From: JALHNI01 sp044226365
GTDB lineage: Bacteria; Acidobacteriota; Terriglobia; Bryobacterales; Bryobacteraceae
Reading direction: 5' to 3'
Assembly: GCA_044226365.1 (NCBI GenBank)
Contig: JBGAHE010000021.1
Span: 1-64,000, forward strand
DNA length: 64,000 nt
Positions 27,442-35,252 of this stretch are shown here, piece by piece (position 1 is the stretch's first letter; each line of letters starts with the position of its first letter). The notes under the pieces are model-generated. The model had not been told where the DNA came from. It saw only the letters and a list, made by a program, of their open reading frames with translations, and made no database searches. The position numbers and the translations under genes were made by a program.

Positions 27442-29721
27442 ATGTTTGGTTGCCTGCTGGCTGCGCAGGACGACCGCTCGCGCGCGATGCAGTTTCTCGA
27501 GAAGAACTGCCAGAAGTGTCACCAGAACTTCGGCAACCCCAGCGTGGAGCTGTGGGACAAGGTGCTGGACAAGCTGACCACTGGGCGAATGCCGCCGCCG
27601 GGCGCGCCGCAACCGGCCAAGGCCGACGTGGCTGCGGTGACGGCGTGGATCGAGCGATTGCCGGGGCGCCCGAGCGTGTCGTCGGATCCGGGGCGCGTGG
27701 TGTCGCGGCGCTTGAACCGGGCTGAGTATAACCAGACAGTGCGGGACCTGCTGGGCGTATCCTTGCGCCCGGCCGACGAGTTTCCGCTTGACGATGCGGG
27801 TTATGGGTTCGACAACATCGGCGATGTGCTTTCGGTTTCGTCGTTGCTGATGGAAAAGTATCTGGCCGCGGCGCGGCAGCTTTCTGCGGTAGCGGTGTAT
27901 GGGGCGAGCGCCCCTGCCAAGCCGACGAAGCTGGTGCGCTTCATGACGAAGAAATCCCAGGACGATCCCACGCCGAATGCGCTGCCGTATTCCTATCGCG
28001 GTGCGATCTGGGGGACGTTCGACTTCCCCGTCGCCGGTGAGTACGAGTTCCGTATGCGCGTCGGAAACTATCGGCCGCGCGGCACCGGTAAGCGCATGAT
28101 GGAGCTGTTCCGCAAGCGCACGCTGACCGCGGGGGAGCAGAAAGAGATGCTGGAGCTCGCGCGTCAGGAGTATCCGCCGACGCGGATGGTGATGACCTTG
28201 GACGGCGCCCCGATTCTGACGGAAGACGTCGAGGGCAACATCGACTATCAGTACGCCCATGGCGAGTCTATTGCGCGGGTGAAGGTGAACGCGGGCGAGC
28301 ATGCGTTCCGCGCGTCGTTTCCAGAGTTCGCCGCCCTGGCGAATCCACGCGAGAACGTCAATACCGACGGCCGCCGGAAGTTGTTTATTGACTACGTGGA
28401 TATCGTGGGTCCGTTCACGACGCAGGCGGAGGTCACCGAGAGCCGGAAGCGCCTGTTCGTTTGTGCGGAGAAGACGCCAGCCTGCGCGCAGAGGATTCTG
28501 GGTACGGTTGCGCGGCGAGCTTATCGGCGGCCGGTGACGCCGACAGAATTAGACAAGCTGAGCCGTTTGGCGGCAATGGTGCGCGACTCGGGCGACTCGT
28601 TCGAGGAGAGCATTCGCGTGGGCTTACAGGCGATTCTGGTGTCGCCGAATTTTCTTTTCCGCGTGGAGCCGGCGACGACTTCGGCGGTGCCGGTCAGCGA
28701 GTATGATCTCGCGTCGCGGCTCTCGTACTTCCTGTGGAGCAGCATGCCCGATGAGGAACTACTGCAGGCCGCCGAAGCCGGGCGCTTGCGGGCGTCGCTG
28801 GCGAGCCAGGTGGGTCGCATGTTGCGCGACGATCGCAGCGATCAGTTCGTGGAGAATTTTGTGGGCCAGTGGTTGGGCTGGCGCCTGATGGAGAAGCGCC
28901 GGCCGGATCCCGCGAAGTTCCCCATCGTCGATGATGAACTGCTGGAGGCGATGCGGCGCGAGACGTTTCTCTTCTCGCGTGCGGTGATGCGTGAGGATCG
29001 CAGCGTGCTCGATTTTCTCGATGGCGGGTTCACTTATCTGAACGGGCCGCTCGCGCGGTTCTATGGCGTGCCCAGCGTGAAGGGGGAGGCGTTTGAGCGG
29101 GTGGAGTGGACAGACACGCGACGGGGCGGGGTGATGACGCAGGGTTCCGTGCTGACGCTCTCGTCCTACGCGACGCGGACCTCGCCGGTGCTGCGCGGAC
29201 GTTGGGTGCTGGAGACGTTGCTGGGAACGCCGCCCCCGCCGGCCCCGCCCGATATCCCGGCGTTGCAGGAAGCGAATCTGGGCACGGCGGCCTCGCTGCG
29301 CCAGCGCCTGGAAGCGCATCGGGCCAACGCGCGTTGCGCGGTGTGCCATGACCAGATGGACCCCATTGGTTTCGGCCTGGAGAACTTCGATGCTTCGGGT
29401 GCGTGGCGCGAGAAGGACGGGCAGTTTGCCATCGACAGCTCGGGCCGGTTCTCAGATGGCGCGTCCTTTCAGGGGCCGGCGGAATTGCGGCGCGTGCTGA
29501 AGGGGCAGTCGCCGCTGTTCGTGAGGAATTTGAGCGAGAAGCTGCTGACCTACGCGCTGGGGCGCGGCGTGGAACCAAGCGATCGGGTGCTGCTGGATCG
29601 CATGGTGAAGCAGGCGTCCGAGAACGGCTACCGCTTCTCGACGATGGTGAGCGAAGTGGTGGCGAGCCCCGCGTTTCAGATGCGCGGCCGCAGCGAGGGA
29701 GGGAAGCTTGCGACAAGGTAG
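27442..29721 (+). CDS. DUF1592/DUF1587/DUF1588/DUF1585 multi-domain cytochrome-like protein
   Basis: A 759-residue protein of the planctomycete/acidobacterial DUF1592 class. Near the N-terminus is one c-type heme site (CQKCH). SRRLNRAEYNQTVRDLLGV marks DUF1587. A carbohydrate-binding-like domain spans roughly residues 185-330, then DUF1595/DUF1592 (LASRLSYFLWSSMPDEELL) and DUF1588 with a second CxxCH (RCAVCHDQMDPIGFGLENFD), and a C-terminal DUF1585 part. The function is unsettled; such genes pair with DUF1552, as here (14-bp overlap). The ATG at 27442 leaves a very short signal peptide; translation could begin further upstream at a non-ATG codon. Confidence 0.88.
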   Translation: MFGCLLAAQDDRSRAMQFLEKNCQKCHQNFGNPSVELWDKVLDKLTTGRMPPPGAPQPAKADVAAVTAWIERLPGRPSVSSDPGRVVSRRLNRAEYNQTVRDLLGVSLRPADEFPLDDAGYGFDNIGDVLSVSSLLMEKYLAAARQLSAVAVYGASAPAKPTKLVRFMTKKSQDDPTPNALPYSYRGAIWGTFDFPVAGEYEFRMRVGNYRPRGTGKRMMELFRKRTLTAGEQKEMLELARQEYPPTRMVMTLDGAPILTEDVEGNIDYQYAHGESIARVKVNAGEHAFRASFPEFAALANPRENVNTDGRRKLFIDYVDIVGPFTTQAEVTESRKRLFVCAEKTPACAQRILGTVARRAYRRPVTPTELDKLSRLAAMVRDSGDSFEESIRVGLQAILVSPNFLFRVEPATTSAVPVSEYDLASRLSYFLWSSMPDEELLQAAEAGRLRASLASQVGRMLRDDRSDQFVENFVGQWLGWRLMEKRRPDPAKFPIVDDELLEAMRRETFLFSRAVMREDRSVLDFLDGGFTYLNGPLARFYGVPSVKGEAFERVEWTDTRRGGVMTQGSVLTLSSYATRTSPVLRGRWVLETLLGTPPPPAPPDIPALQEANLGTAASLRQRLEAHRANARCAVCHDQMDPIGFGLENFDASGAWREKDGQFAIDSSGRFSDGASFQGPAELRRVLKGQSPLFVRNLSEKLLTYALGRGVEPSDRVLLDRMVKQASENGYRFSTMVSEVVASPAFQMRGRSEGGKLATR

Positions 29722-31048
29722 TTCAATAGACCGGCGGACATTGTTGCGCGGCATGGTGGGCCTGCCCATGCTGGAGGCCATGCTTCCGGCGTTGGCCGCG
29801 GCCACGAAGGCGCCCTGCCGCATGGCGTTTCTCTATGTGCCGAACGGCATCATGATGGACCAGTGGATGCCGAGCGCGCCGGCGGGTTCGTCGCCGCTGG
29901 GTGCGCTGCCCCGCGTGTCCGCGGCCCTCGAGCCCTTCAGGAACGATGTGCTGTTATTGGGCGGGTTGACGCAGAATAACGGGCGAGCCCTGGGCGATGG
30001 TCCGGGCGACCACGGCCGCGCGGGCGCGAATTATCTGACGTGTGCGCATCCGAAGAAGACCAACGGCCGCGATCTTTATGCGGGCGTGTCAGTGGATCAG
30101 GTGGCGGCGCGCCATCTCGAAGGCAAGACGAAGCTGGCTTCGTTGGAACTGGGTTGCGAAGAAGGCGTGCAGGGCGGCAGTTGCGACAACGGCTATAGCT
30201 GCGCGTACAGCAACAGCATTTCCTGGCGAACGCCTTCGATGCCCAACCCCGTGGAGATTCGTCCGCGAGCGGTGTTTGAGCGGTTGTTCGGCTCGGCGGA
30301 CCGCGAGCGCGACCCGGTGAAGCGGGCTCGCCAGGCGCGTTATGACCAGAGCGTGCTGGATCTCGCGCTGGGCGATGCGAAGAGTCTGTCGGCCAAGCTG
30401 GGCGGCGCGGATCGCCGCAAGCTGGATGAGTATCTGACGTCGTTGCGCGAGGTGGAGAAGCGCATTCAGGATGCCGAGCGGAACCCGACGCCGATGCCGA
30501 ACGTGGCCGCGCCGGATCGCAGCGTGCCGACCGACTTTGGCGAGCATGCGCGGATCATGATGGACCTGATGACGCTGGCGTTTCAGACGGACCAGACGCG
30601 CGTGGTGACGCTGTTGCTGGCGCTCGAGCAGAGTCCGCGGGCGTATCCGGAAATCGGGATCCCGGAGGCGCATCACGGCTTGACCCATCATCAGGGCGAT
30701 CCGGAGAAGATCAAGAAGGTGATCGAAATCAATTGCTTCCACATGAAGCAGTTCGCGTATCTGTTGGGCAAATTGAAGGCGACGCCGGACGGCGATGGGA
30801 CGCTGCTCGATCATGTAATGGTGACCTACGGCAGCGGCTTGAGCGACGGCAACGCGCATGATCACGCCGACTTGCCTTTGGTGTTGGCGGGGCGGGGAAG
30901 CGGTTCGCTTAAGCCGGGCCGCGTGGTACGGCATCCGAAAGAAACGCCGATGGCGAACCTGTTCGTCTCGATGTTGGATCGGATGGGTGTGCCGGCTGAG
31001 AGGTTGGGCGACAGCAGTGGGCGCCTGAACGAATTATCGGATCTGTAA
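29708..31048 (+). CDS. DUF1552 family exported protein
   Basis: A 446-residue protein starting at TTG 29708 after GAGGGAGGGAA. The N-terminus RRTLLRGMVGLPMLEAMLP is Tat-like, as usual for DUF1552. Conserved family segments include PNGIMMDQWMP, LLLGGLTQNNGRALGDGPGD, GSGLSDGNAHDHADLPLVLA and NLFVSMLDRMGV, which recall the alkaline-phosphatase-fold DUF1501 proteins. It overlaps the DUF1592 gene, and the pair probably acts as a periplasmic unit. The biochemical role is unknown. Confidence 0.9.
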   Translation: MRQGSSIDRRTLLRGMVGLPMLEAMLPALAAATKAPCRMAFLYVPNGIMMDQWMPSAPAGSSPLGALPRVSAALEPFRNDVLLLGGLTQNNGRALGDGPGDHGRAGANYLTCAHPKKTNGRDLYAGVSVDQVAARHLEGKTKLASLELGCEEGVQGGSCDNGYSCAYSNSISWRTPSMPNPVEIRPRAVFERLFGSADRERDPVKRARQARYDQSVLDLALGDAKSLSAKLGGADRRKLDEYLTSLREVEKRIQDAERNPTPMPNVAAPDRSVPTDFGEHARIMMDLMTLAFQTDQTRVVTLLLALEQSPRAYPEIGIPEAHHGLTHHQGDPEKIKKVIEINCFHMKQFAYLLGKLKATPDGDGTLLDHVMVTYGSGLSDGNAHDHADLPLVLAGRGSGSLKPGRVVRHPKETPMANLFVSMLDRMGVPAERLGDSSGRLNELSDL

Positions 31049-31067
31049 AGGGTATCCTGGAGGCCGG

Positions 31068-32288
31068 ATGACGATCGTCGATCATTTGGCCTGCTCTTAC
31101 ACTGGAACCCGCTACGAGGCGGGCCAACTGCACAATTTGAGCGCGGAGGGTTGGCCGCTGCTGGTGCGCTACGACCTGGCGAAGGCGCGCGAGAGTTGGA
31201 ACCGCGAGTGGATTGCCGATGGTCCGCGGAGCATGTGGCGCTACGCGCCGGTGCTGCCGGTGCGCAATCCGGCCAACATCGTGTCGTTGGGCGAAGGCTG
31301 GTCGCCCTTGGTGCGGACGCCGCGGCTGGCGCAGGCGGTGGGCTGCGATCAACTGTGGGTGAAGGACGAGGGCATCAACCCCACGGGGAGCTTCAAGGCG
31401 CGCGGCCTTTCGGCGGCTATCTCCATGTGCAAGGAACTGGGCGTGCGGAAGGTGGCGATCCCTTCGGCCGGCAATGCGGCGAGTGCGATGGCTGCCTACG
31501 CAGCCGCGGCCGGGATGGAAGCCCACATTTTTATGCCGCAGGACGTGCCGCAATCGAACTACATCGAATGCAAGAGCTTTGGGGCGCACGTGACCCTGGT
31601 GAACGGGCTGATCAGCGACTGTGCGCGAATGGTCGCCGAGCGCAAGGATCGCGAAGGCTGGTTCGAAGTGAGCACGCTGAAGGAGCCGTATCGCATCGAA
31701 GGCAAGAAAACGATGGGGTACGAACTGGCTGAGCAGATGGGCTGGGAACTGCCGGACGTGATCTTCTATCCGACCGGCGGCGGCGTGGGCATGATCGGGA
31801 TGTGGAAGGCGTTCGATGAGATGGAGGAGATGGGCTGGATCGGGTCGCGGCGGCCGAAGATGATTGCCGTGCAGGCCACCGGCTGTCAGCCGATCGTGCG
31901 GGCGTTCGAGCAGGGGACCGAACGTAGTGAGTTCTGGCAGAATGCGACGACGGTCTCGAGCGGCTTGCGGGTGCCGAAGCCGCTGGGCGACTTCCTCGTG
32001 CTGCAAGCAGTCCGTCAAAGCAAGGGCACGGCCATCGCGGTGACGGACGAGGAGTCGTTGGACGGGGGCGTGGAATTGGCGAAACTCGAGGGGATGTTTG
32101 TGGCGCCAGAGGGCGCTGCGTGCGTCGCGGCGTGCCGCAATTTGTTAAATTCGGGCTTTTTGAAGCCGTCCGAGCGGATCGTGATCTACAACACGGGGGC
32201 CGGGCTCAAGTACTTAGAGGCTTACGCGACGCGTTTTCCGCGTTCGTCCGGGGCGGGCGATTCGCTTTCCATGATCGCGCCCCGCTAG
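31068..32288 (+). CDS. thrC: Threonine synthase
   Basis: A 406-residue PLP enzyme converting O-phosphohomoserine to threonine. The Schiff-base lysine is in INPTGSFKARGLS (about residue 108); PSAGNAASAMAAYAA and FYPTGGGVGMIGMWKAF bind cofactor phosphate. The length and N-terminal LACSYTGTRYEAGQLHNLS, with its zinc-ribbon-like but reduced cysteine content, fit the class II-like bacterial ThrC group. GGAGG precedes the ATG. It stands after the DUF1552 gene with a 19-bp gap. Confidence 0.93.
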   Translation: MTIVDHLACSYTGTRYEAGQLHNLSAEGWPLLVRYDLAKARESWNREWIADGPRSMWRYAPVLPVRNPANIVSLGEGWSPLVRTPRLAQAVGCDQLWVKDEGINPTGSFKARGLSAAISMCKELGVRKVAIPSAGNAASAMAAYAAAAGMEAHIFMPQDVPQSNYIECKSFGAHVTLVNGLISDCARMVAERKDREGWFEVSTLKEPYRIEGKKTMGYELAEQMGWELPDVIFYPTGGGVGMIGMWKAFDEMEEMGWIGSRRPKMIAVQATGCQPIVRAFEQGTERSEFWQNATTVSSGLRVPKPLGDFLVLQAVRQSKGTAIAVTDEESLDGGVELAKLEGMFVAPEGAACVAACRNLLNSGFLKPSERIVIYNTGAGLKYLEAYATRFPRSSGAGDSLSMIAPR

Positions 32289-32329
32289 AATGGTGAGAGA
32301 AGTGCTCCCGCTTCAGTGTTAAACCGTCT

Positions 32330-33796
32330 ATGCTCAAGAACGTCCTCCTTTTGATGGCTGTCGCTTTGTGTGCGATGGCGCAGAATTCCGTGAAGTTTGG
32401 CTCGTATTTGGGCACCGACCTTTACGACACGATTACCGCTTCGGCGGTGGATAAAAACGGCAACATCTGGGTCACAGGATACACAACCTCCGACCAGTTT
32501 CCGCTCGCGGGGGATGCCTTCCGCAATACGTCGGGTGGCTTGCGCGAAATCTTTTTGGTGCGCATCGATCCCACCAAGAGCGGTAACGACGCGTTGACTT
32601 ATTCGAGTTATATCGGCGGCGATGGACTGGACGAACCGCTAGCGCTGGCGGTGGACGGCGACTACGTCTACATGTGCGGCGTGACGACGTCAACGAATTT
32701 TCCTGTGGCGGGCAACGCGTTCCAAGGCGCCCCCGGTGGTGATCGCGACGCGTTCGTACTGAAGCTCGATCCGCGCGTGGGCGGCGATCCGGGAATGGTG
32801 TATTCGACGCATTTGGGCGGAACCCGAGCGGATGCCTGCAATACCCTGACGGTACGCAACGGACTGGTCTATGTGGGCGGCTACACGGCCTCCGAGAAGT
32901 TTCCGACGACGGCGGGCGCATTTCAGGGCTCGCAGATCGGTGGCTGGGACGCCTGGGTGGCGGTGCTGAACATGAACGCCACGAATGCGGCAGATTCGCT
33001 GGTCTATGCCACCCGCTTGGGCGGTGAGGGAACAGACACGACGACGGCGGTGACGGCGGATGCGCAGGGCGTGGTTTATGTGGCGGGCTATACGGCGTCG
33101 CAGGGCTTCCCGGTGAGTCCGAGTGCGCCGCAGCGCGCCTTCCGCGGCGTCAGCGATTTGTTCCTGGTGCGGGTGGATCCCAAGCAAGGCGATTCGGTGT
33201 ATTCGACCTTGTGGGGCGGTAGTGATGCGGACGTTCCCCTGGCCATTACGCTCGACTCCACGGGCGCGGCGATTGTGGCGGGCTACTCGCTTTCGAACAA
33301 CTTCCCGACGACATCGGGATCGGCGCAGGCGGCGCCGGCGGGTCGCGGTGACGCCTTCGTGATGCGCGTGCGGCTGGATCCGAGCACGGCGGAGCCGATT
33401 CTCTACTCCACGCTGCTGGGCGGCGCGGCGGGCGATGTGGCGCAGACGGTCGCCGTCAATGCGCAGAACGAAGTGTTTGTGGCGGGCTATACGCTCTCGA
33501 CGGATTTGCCGCTGCGCGGGGACAGCTTACAGCGGCAGAATAATGGCGTGGTCGACGGCTTTATCGCGAAGGTACTGCCGACGGCGCCGGCCGGTACGGC
33601 TATCGCTTATACGACGTATCTTGGTGGTGGCGGTCAGGACTCGATTGGCGGTCTGACGGTGACGAATTCCTGCGAGGTTACGGTAAGCGGGTTTACGTCG
33701 AGCTCGAACATCGCCTTGTCAGGAAACGCTTATCAGACGGAGCTGAAAGGCTATGCCGACGGCTTTGTGCAGCAGATCAACCTTTGCCCGCGGTAG
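32330..33796 (+). CDS. Secreted SBBP-repeat beta-propeller protein
   Basis: A 488-residue exported protein: signal peptide MLKNVLLLMAVALCAMA, then about seven repeats of 55-65 residues. Each has a GN-WVTGYTTSDQFPL-like unit (for example VVYVAGYTASQGFPVS, AAIVAGYSLSNNFPTT, EVFVAGYTLSTDLPL) separated by YST-LGG segments. This is the SBBP (seven-bladed propeller) repeat of surface proteins. Unlike the gene at the left edge it lacks the TIGR03437 domain. It probably binds a ligand at the cell surface. Its 3' end overlaps the convergent udk gene by 20 bp. Confidence 0.85.
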   Translation: MLKNVLLLMAVALCAMAQNSVKFGSYLGTDLYDTITASAVDKNGNIWVTGYTTSDQFPLAGDAFRNTSGGLREIFLVRIDPTKSGNDALTYSSYIGGDGLDEPLALAVDGDYVYMCGVTTSTNFPVAGNAFQGAPGGDRDAFVLKLDPRVGGDPGMVYSTHLGGTRADACNTLTVRNGLVYVGGYTASEKFPTTAGAFQGSQIGGWDAWVAVLNMNATNAADSLVYATRLGGEGTDTTTAVTADAQGVVYVAGYTASQGFPVSPSAPQRAFRGVSDLFLVRVDPKQGDSVYSTLWGGSDADVPLAITLDSTGAAIVAGYSLSNNFPTTSGSAQAAPAGRGDAFVMRVRLDPSTAEPILYSTLLGGAAGDVAQTVAVNAQNEVFVAGYTLSTDLPLRGDSLQRQNNGVVDGFIAKVLPTAPAGTAIAYTTYLGGGGQDSIGGLTVTNSCEVTVSGFTSSSNIALSGNAYQTELKGYADGFVQQINLCPR

Positions 33797-34400
33797 TCGC
33801 GGCGCGAACGCAGTCCAGCACTTCGTTCACTGATTTCTCAATGCTCTGATCGCCGGGCAGGATCAGGTCGGCATGCGCGGCAGTGGGCCAGACGTGCTCG
33901 TAAGCCATGGGCCGGACGGTCTCGTGATATTGCTGCGTGACCGACTCGGCGGAGCGTTCGCGTTCGACGACGTCGCGGTGGAGACGGCGATCAAAGCACA
34001 AGCCATCGGGTGTCTCGACGAAGACCTTCAGGTGGCTGAGCGCGCGGATTTCCGGGAAGTGAAGCGCGAAGATCCCTTCGAGGATGACGAATGAAGGCGG
34101 GGCGAAGTGCTCGGTGTACGGCGCGCGCGAATGGGTTTCGAAACGATAGACCGGAAGTTCGACAGGCTGTCCGCGAGAGATCGCGGTAAGCTGCTCGATG
34201 AGCAACTGGCGATCGAGCGCGTCAGGGTGGTCGTAGTTAAAGGCACAGCGTTGCTCGAACGAGAGGCCGGTGAGTTCTCGATAGTACGAGTCCAGGGAAA
34301 CGACGGCGGCGGGCGCGGGAAGCCGATCCGCGAGATGATGCGCGAGGTAGCTTTTCCCAGCCCCTGAGGGGCCCGCGATGGCAATCAGGTAAGGCTGCAA
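33777..34400 (-). CDS. udk: Uridine kinase-like P-loop kinase
   Basis: A 207-residue kinase. Walker A is AGPSGAGKS (residues 8-16); SLDSYYRELTGLSFEQRCAFNYDHPDA includes the DxxYY substrate motif and the downstream NYDHPDA of uridine kinases; VILEGIFALHF is the Walker B region. It phosphorylates uridine or cytidine in pyrimidine salvage. The start appears to be TTG 34400, since no earlier in-frame ATG fits and the P-loop must lie near the N-terminus. It is last in a run with the two genes upstream. Confidence 0.87.
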   Translation of the reverse strand: MQPYLIAIAGPSGAGKSYLAHHLADRLPAPAAVVSLDSYYRELTGLSFEQRCAFNYDHPDALDRQLLIEQLTAISRGQPVELPVYRFETHSRAPYTEHFAPPSFVILEGIFALHFPEIRALSHLKVFVETPDGLCFDRRLHRDVVERERSAESVTQQYHETVRPMAYEHVWPTAAHADLILPGDQSIEKSVNEVLDCVRAATTAGKG

Positions 34401-34415
34401 CCTGAACAGTGTAGC

Positions 34416-34727
34416 TTAGGTTTCGGCCAGGGCGGCACGGACATCCGCCGCGAAGCGCCGAAATGTCGCGACTTCTTCGGGCGTGGCCTGCTGGCGCTGG
34501 TCCTTCAGCGTGAAGTAGGCTTTCTCGCCACTCCAGGTGACGACGGCGAAGCCCTGCTCGGTGAATTTGCAGACGGAACCAATCGGCCCGAAGCCGGGGG
34601 GATCAGTGCGGCTCCGCTCGACCAGGCACACGTAACCGTCACGAGTGAGAACGAAGTAGCTGGACAGGTCCGCGGGAACGAATCCGATCTGCGCCTCGAG
34701 CAAGCGCTGCAGTTGACGTTCGAGCAA
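34416..34727 (-). CDS. Hypothetical 103-residue protein
   Basis: A small cytoplasmic-looking protein from TTG 34727. It reads as a compact alpha/beta fold (SSYFVLTRDGYVCLVERSR, FAVVTWSGEKAYFTLKD) ending in a helix (ATFRRFAADVRAAL). It begins 6 bp after the bifunctional-nuclease gene stops and ends 15 bp before udk, so the three genes probably form one transcript. I do not recognise the family. Confidence 0.6.
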   Translation of the reverse strand: MLERQLQRLLEAQIGFVPADLSSYFVLTRDGYVCLVERSRTDPPGFGPIGSVCKFTEQGFAVVTWSGEKAYFTLKDQRQQATPEEVATFRRFAADVRAALAET

Positions 34728-34733
34728 GCGGCC

Positions 34734-35219
34734 CTACATCTTGTAGCGGCCGAAGTCTTCGTCGTTCAACTGTTCGAGCCAACGGCGCAGCTCTTCGTTA
34801 TTGTTCTTGTCGCTGGCCGTGGTGACCATCTTCGAGGTTTTCAGAACCTGATCATCGACGTAGATCGGACAATCGAGCCGGAGCGCGAGCGCCAAAGCGT
34901 CGCTGGGCCGGGCATCCACCGAGACGGATTCGCCGCCTTTGTCCATCCAGATGAGTGCGTAGAAGGTGTCGTCCTTTAACTCGTTGACGACAACCTTCTG
35001 AACGGTGACGTCGAGCCCCGTGACAATGGTCTTGATCAGATCATGGGTCATCGGGCGCGGCGTGGAGACCTTCTCAATCTCGAGCGCAATGGCGTTCGCT
35101 TCATACACTCCCACCCAGATGGGGAGAATCGTATCGCCAGCCACGTCGCGAAGAATCACGATGGGCATTTGAGTGACGGGATCCATCATCAGAGTCCGAA
35201 TTTTCATTTCGACTTCCAT
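34734..35219 (-). CDS. Bifunctional nuclease domain (BFN/DUF151) protein
   Basis: A 161-residue BFN-domain protein. Typical segments are MPIVILRDVAGDTILPIWVG, EANAIALEIEKV, RPMTHDLIKTIVTGLDVTV and the conserved VDARPSDALALALRLDCPIY. BFN proteins have been linked to nuclease activity and stress responses, and a related domain also occurs next to UVR motifs. AAGGAAATCCCG precedes the ATG at 35219. It begins only 33 bp after the tail-tip gene on the same strand, with no visible terminator between. Confidence 0.9.
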   Translation of the reverse strand: MEVEMKIRTLMMDPVTQMPIVILRDVAGDTILPIWVGVYEANAIALEIEKVSTPRPMTHDLIKTIVTGLDVTVQKVVVNELKDDTFYALIWMDKGGESVSVDARPSDALALALRLDCPIYVDDQVLKTSKMVTTASDKNNNEELRRWLEQLNDEDFGRYKM

Positions 35220-35252
35220 CGGGATTTCCTTTCACTTCCAATTAGAGCATCT

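Noticed and set aside
26770..28302. A 510-codon open frame antisense to the PQQ dehydrogenase and DUF1592 genes
   Set aside because: Spans two identified sense genes and shows an Arg/His-rich shadow composition.
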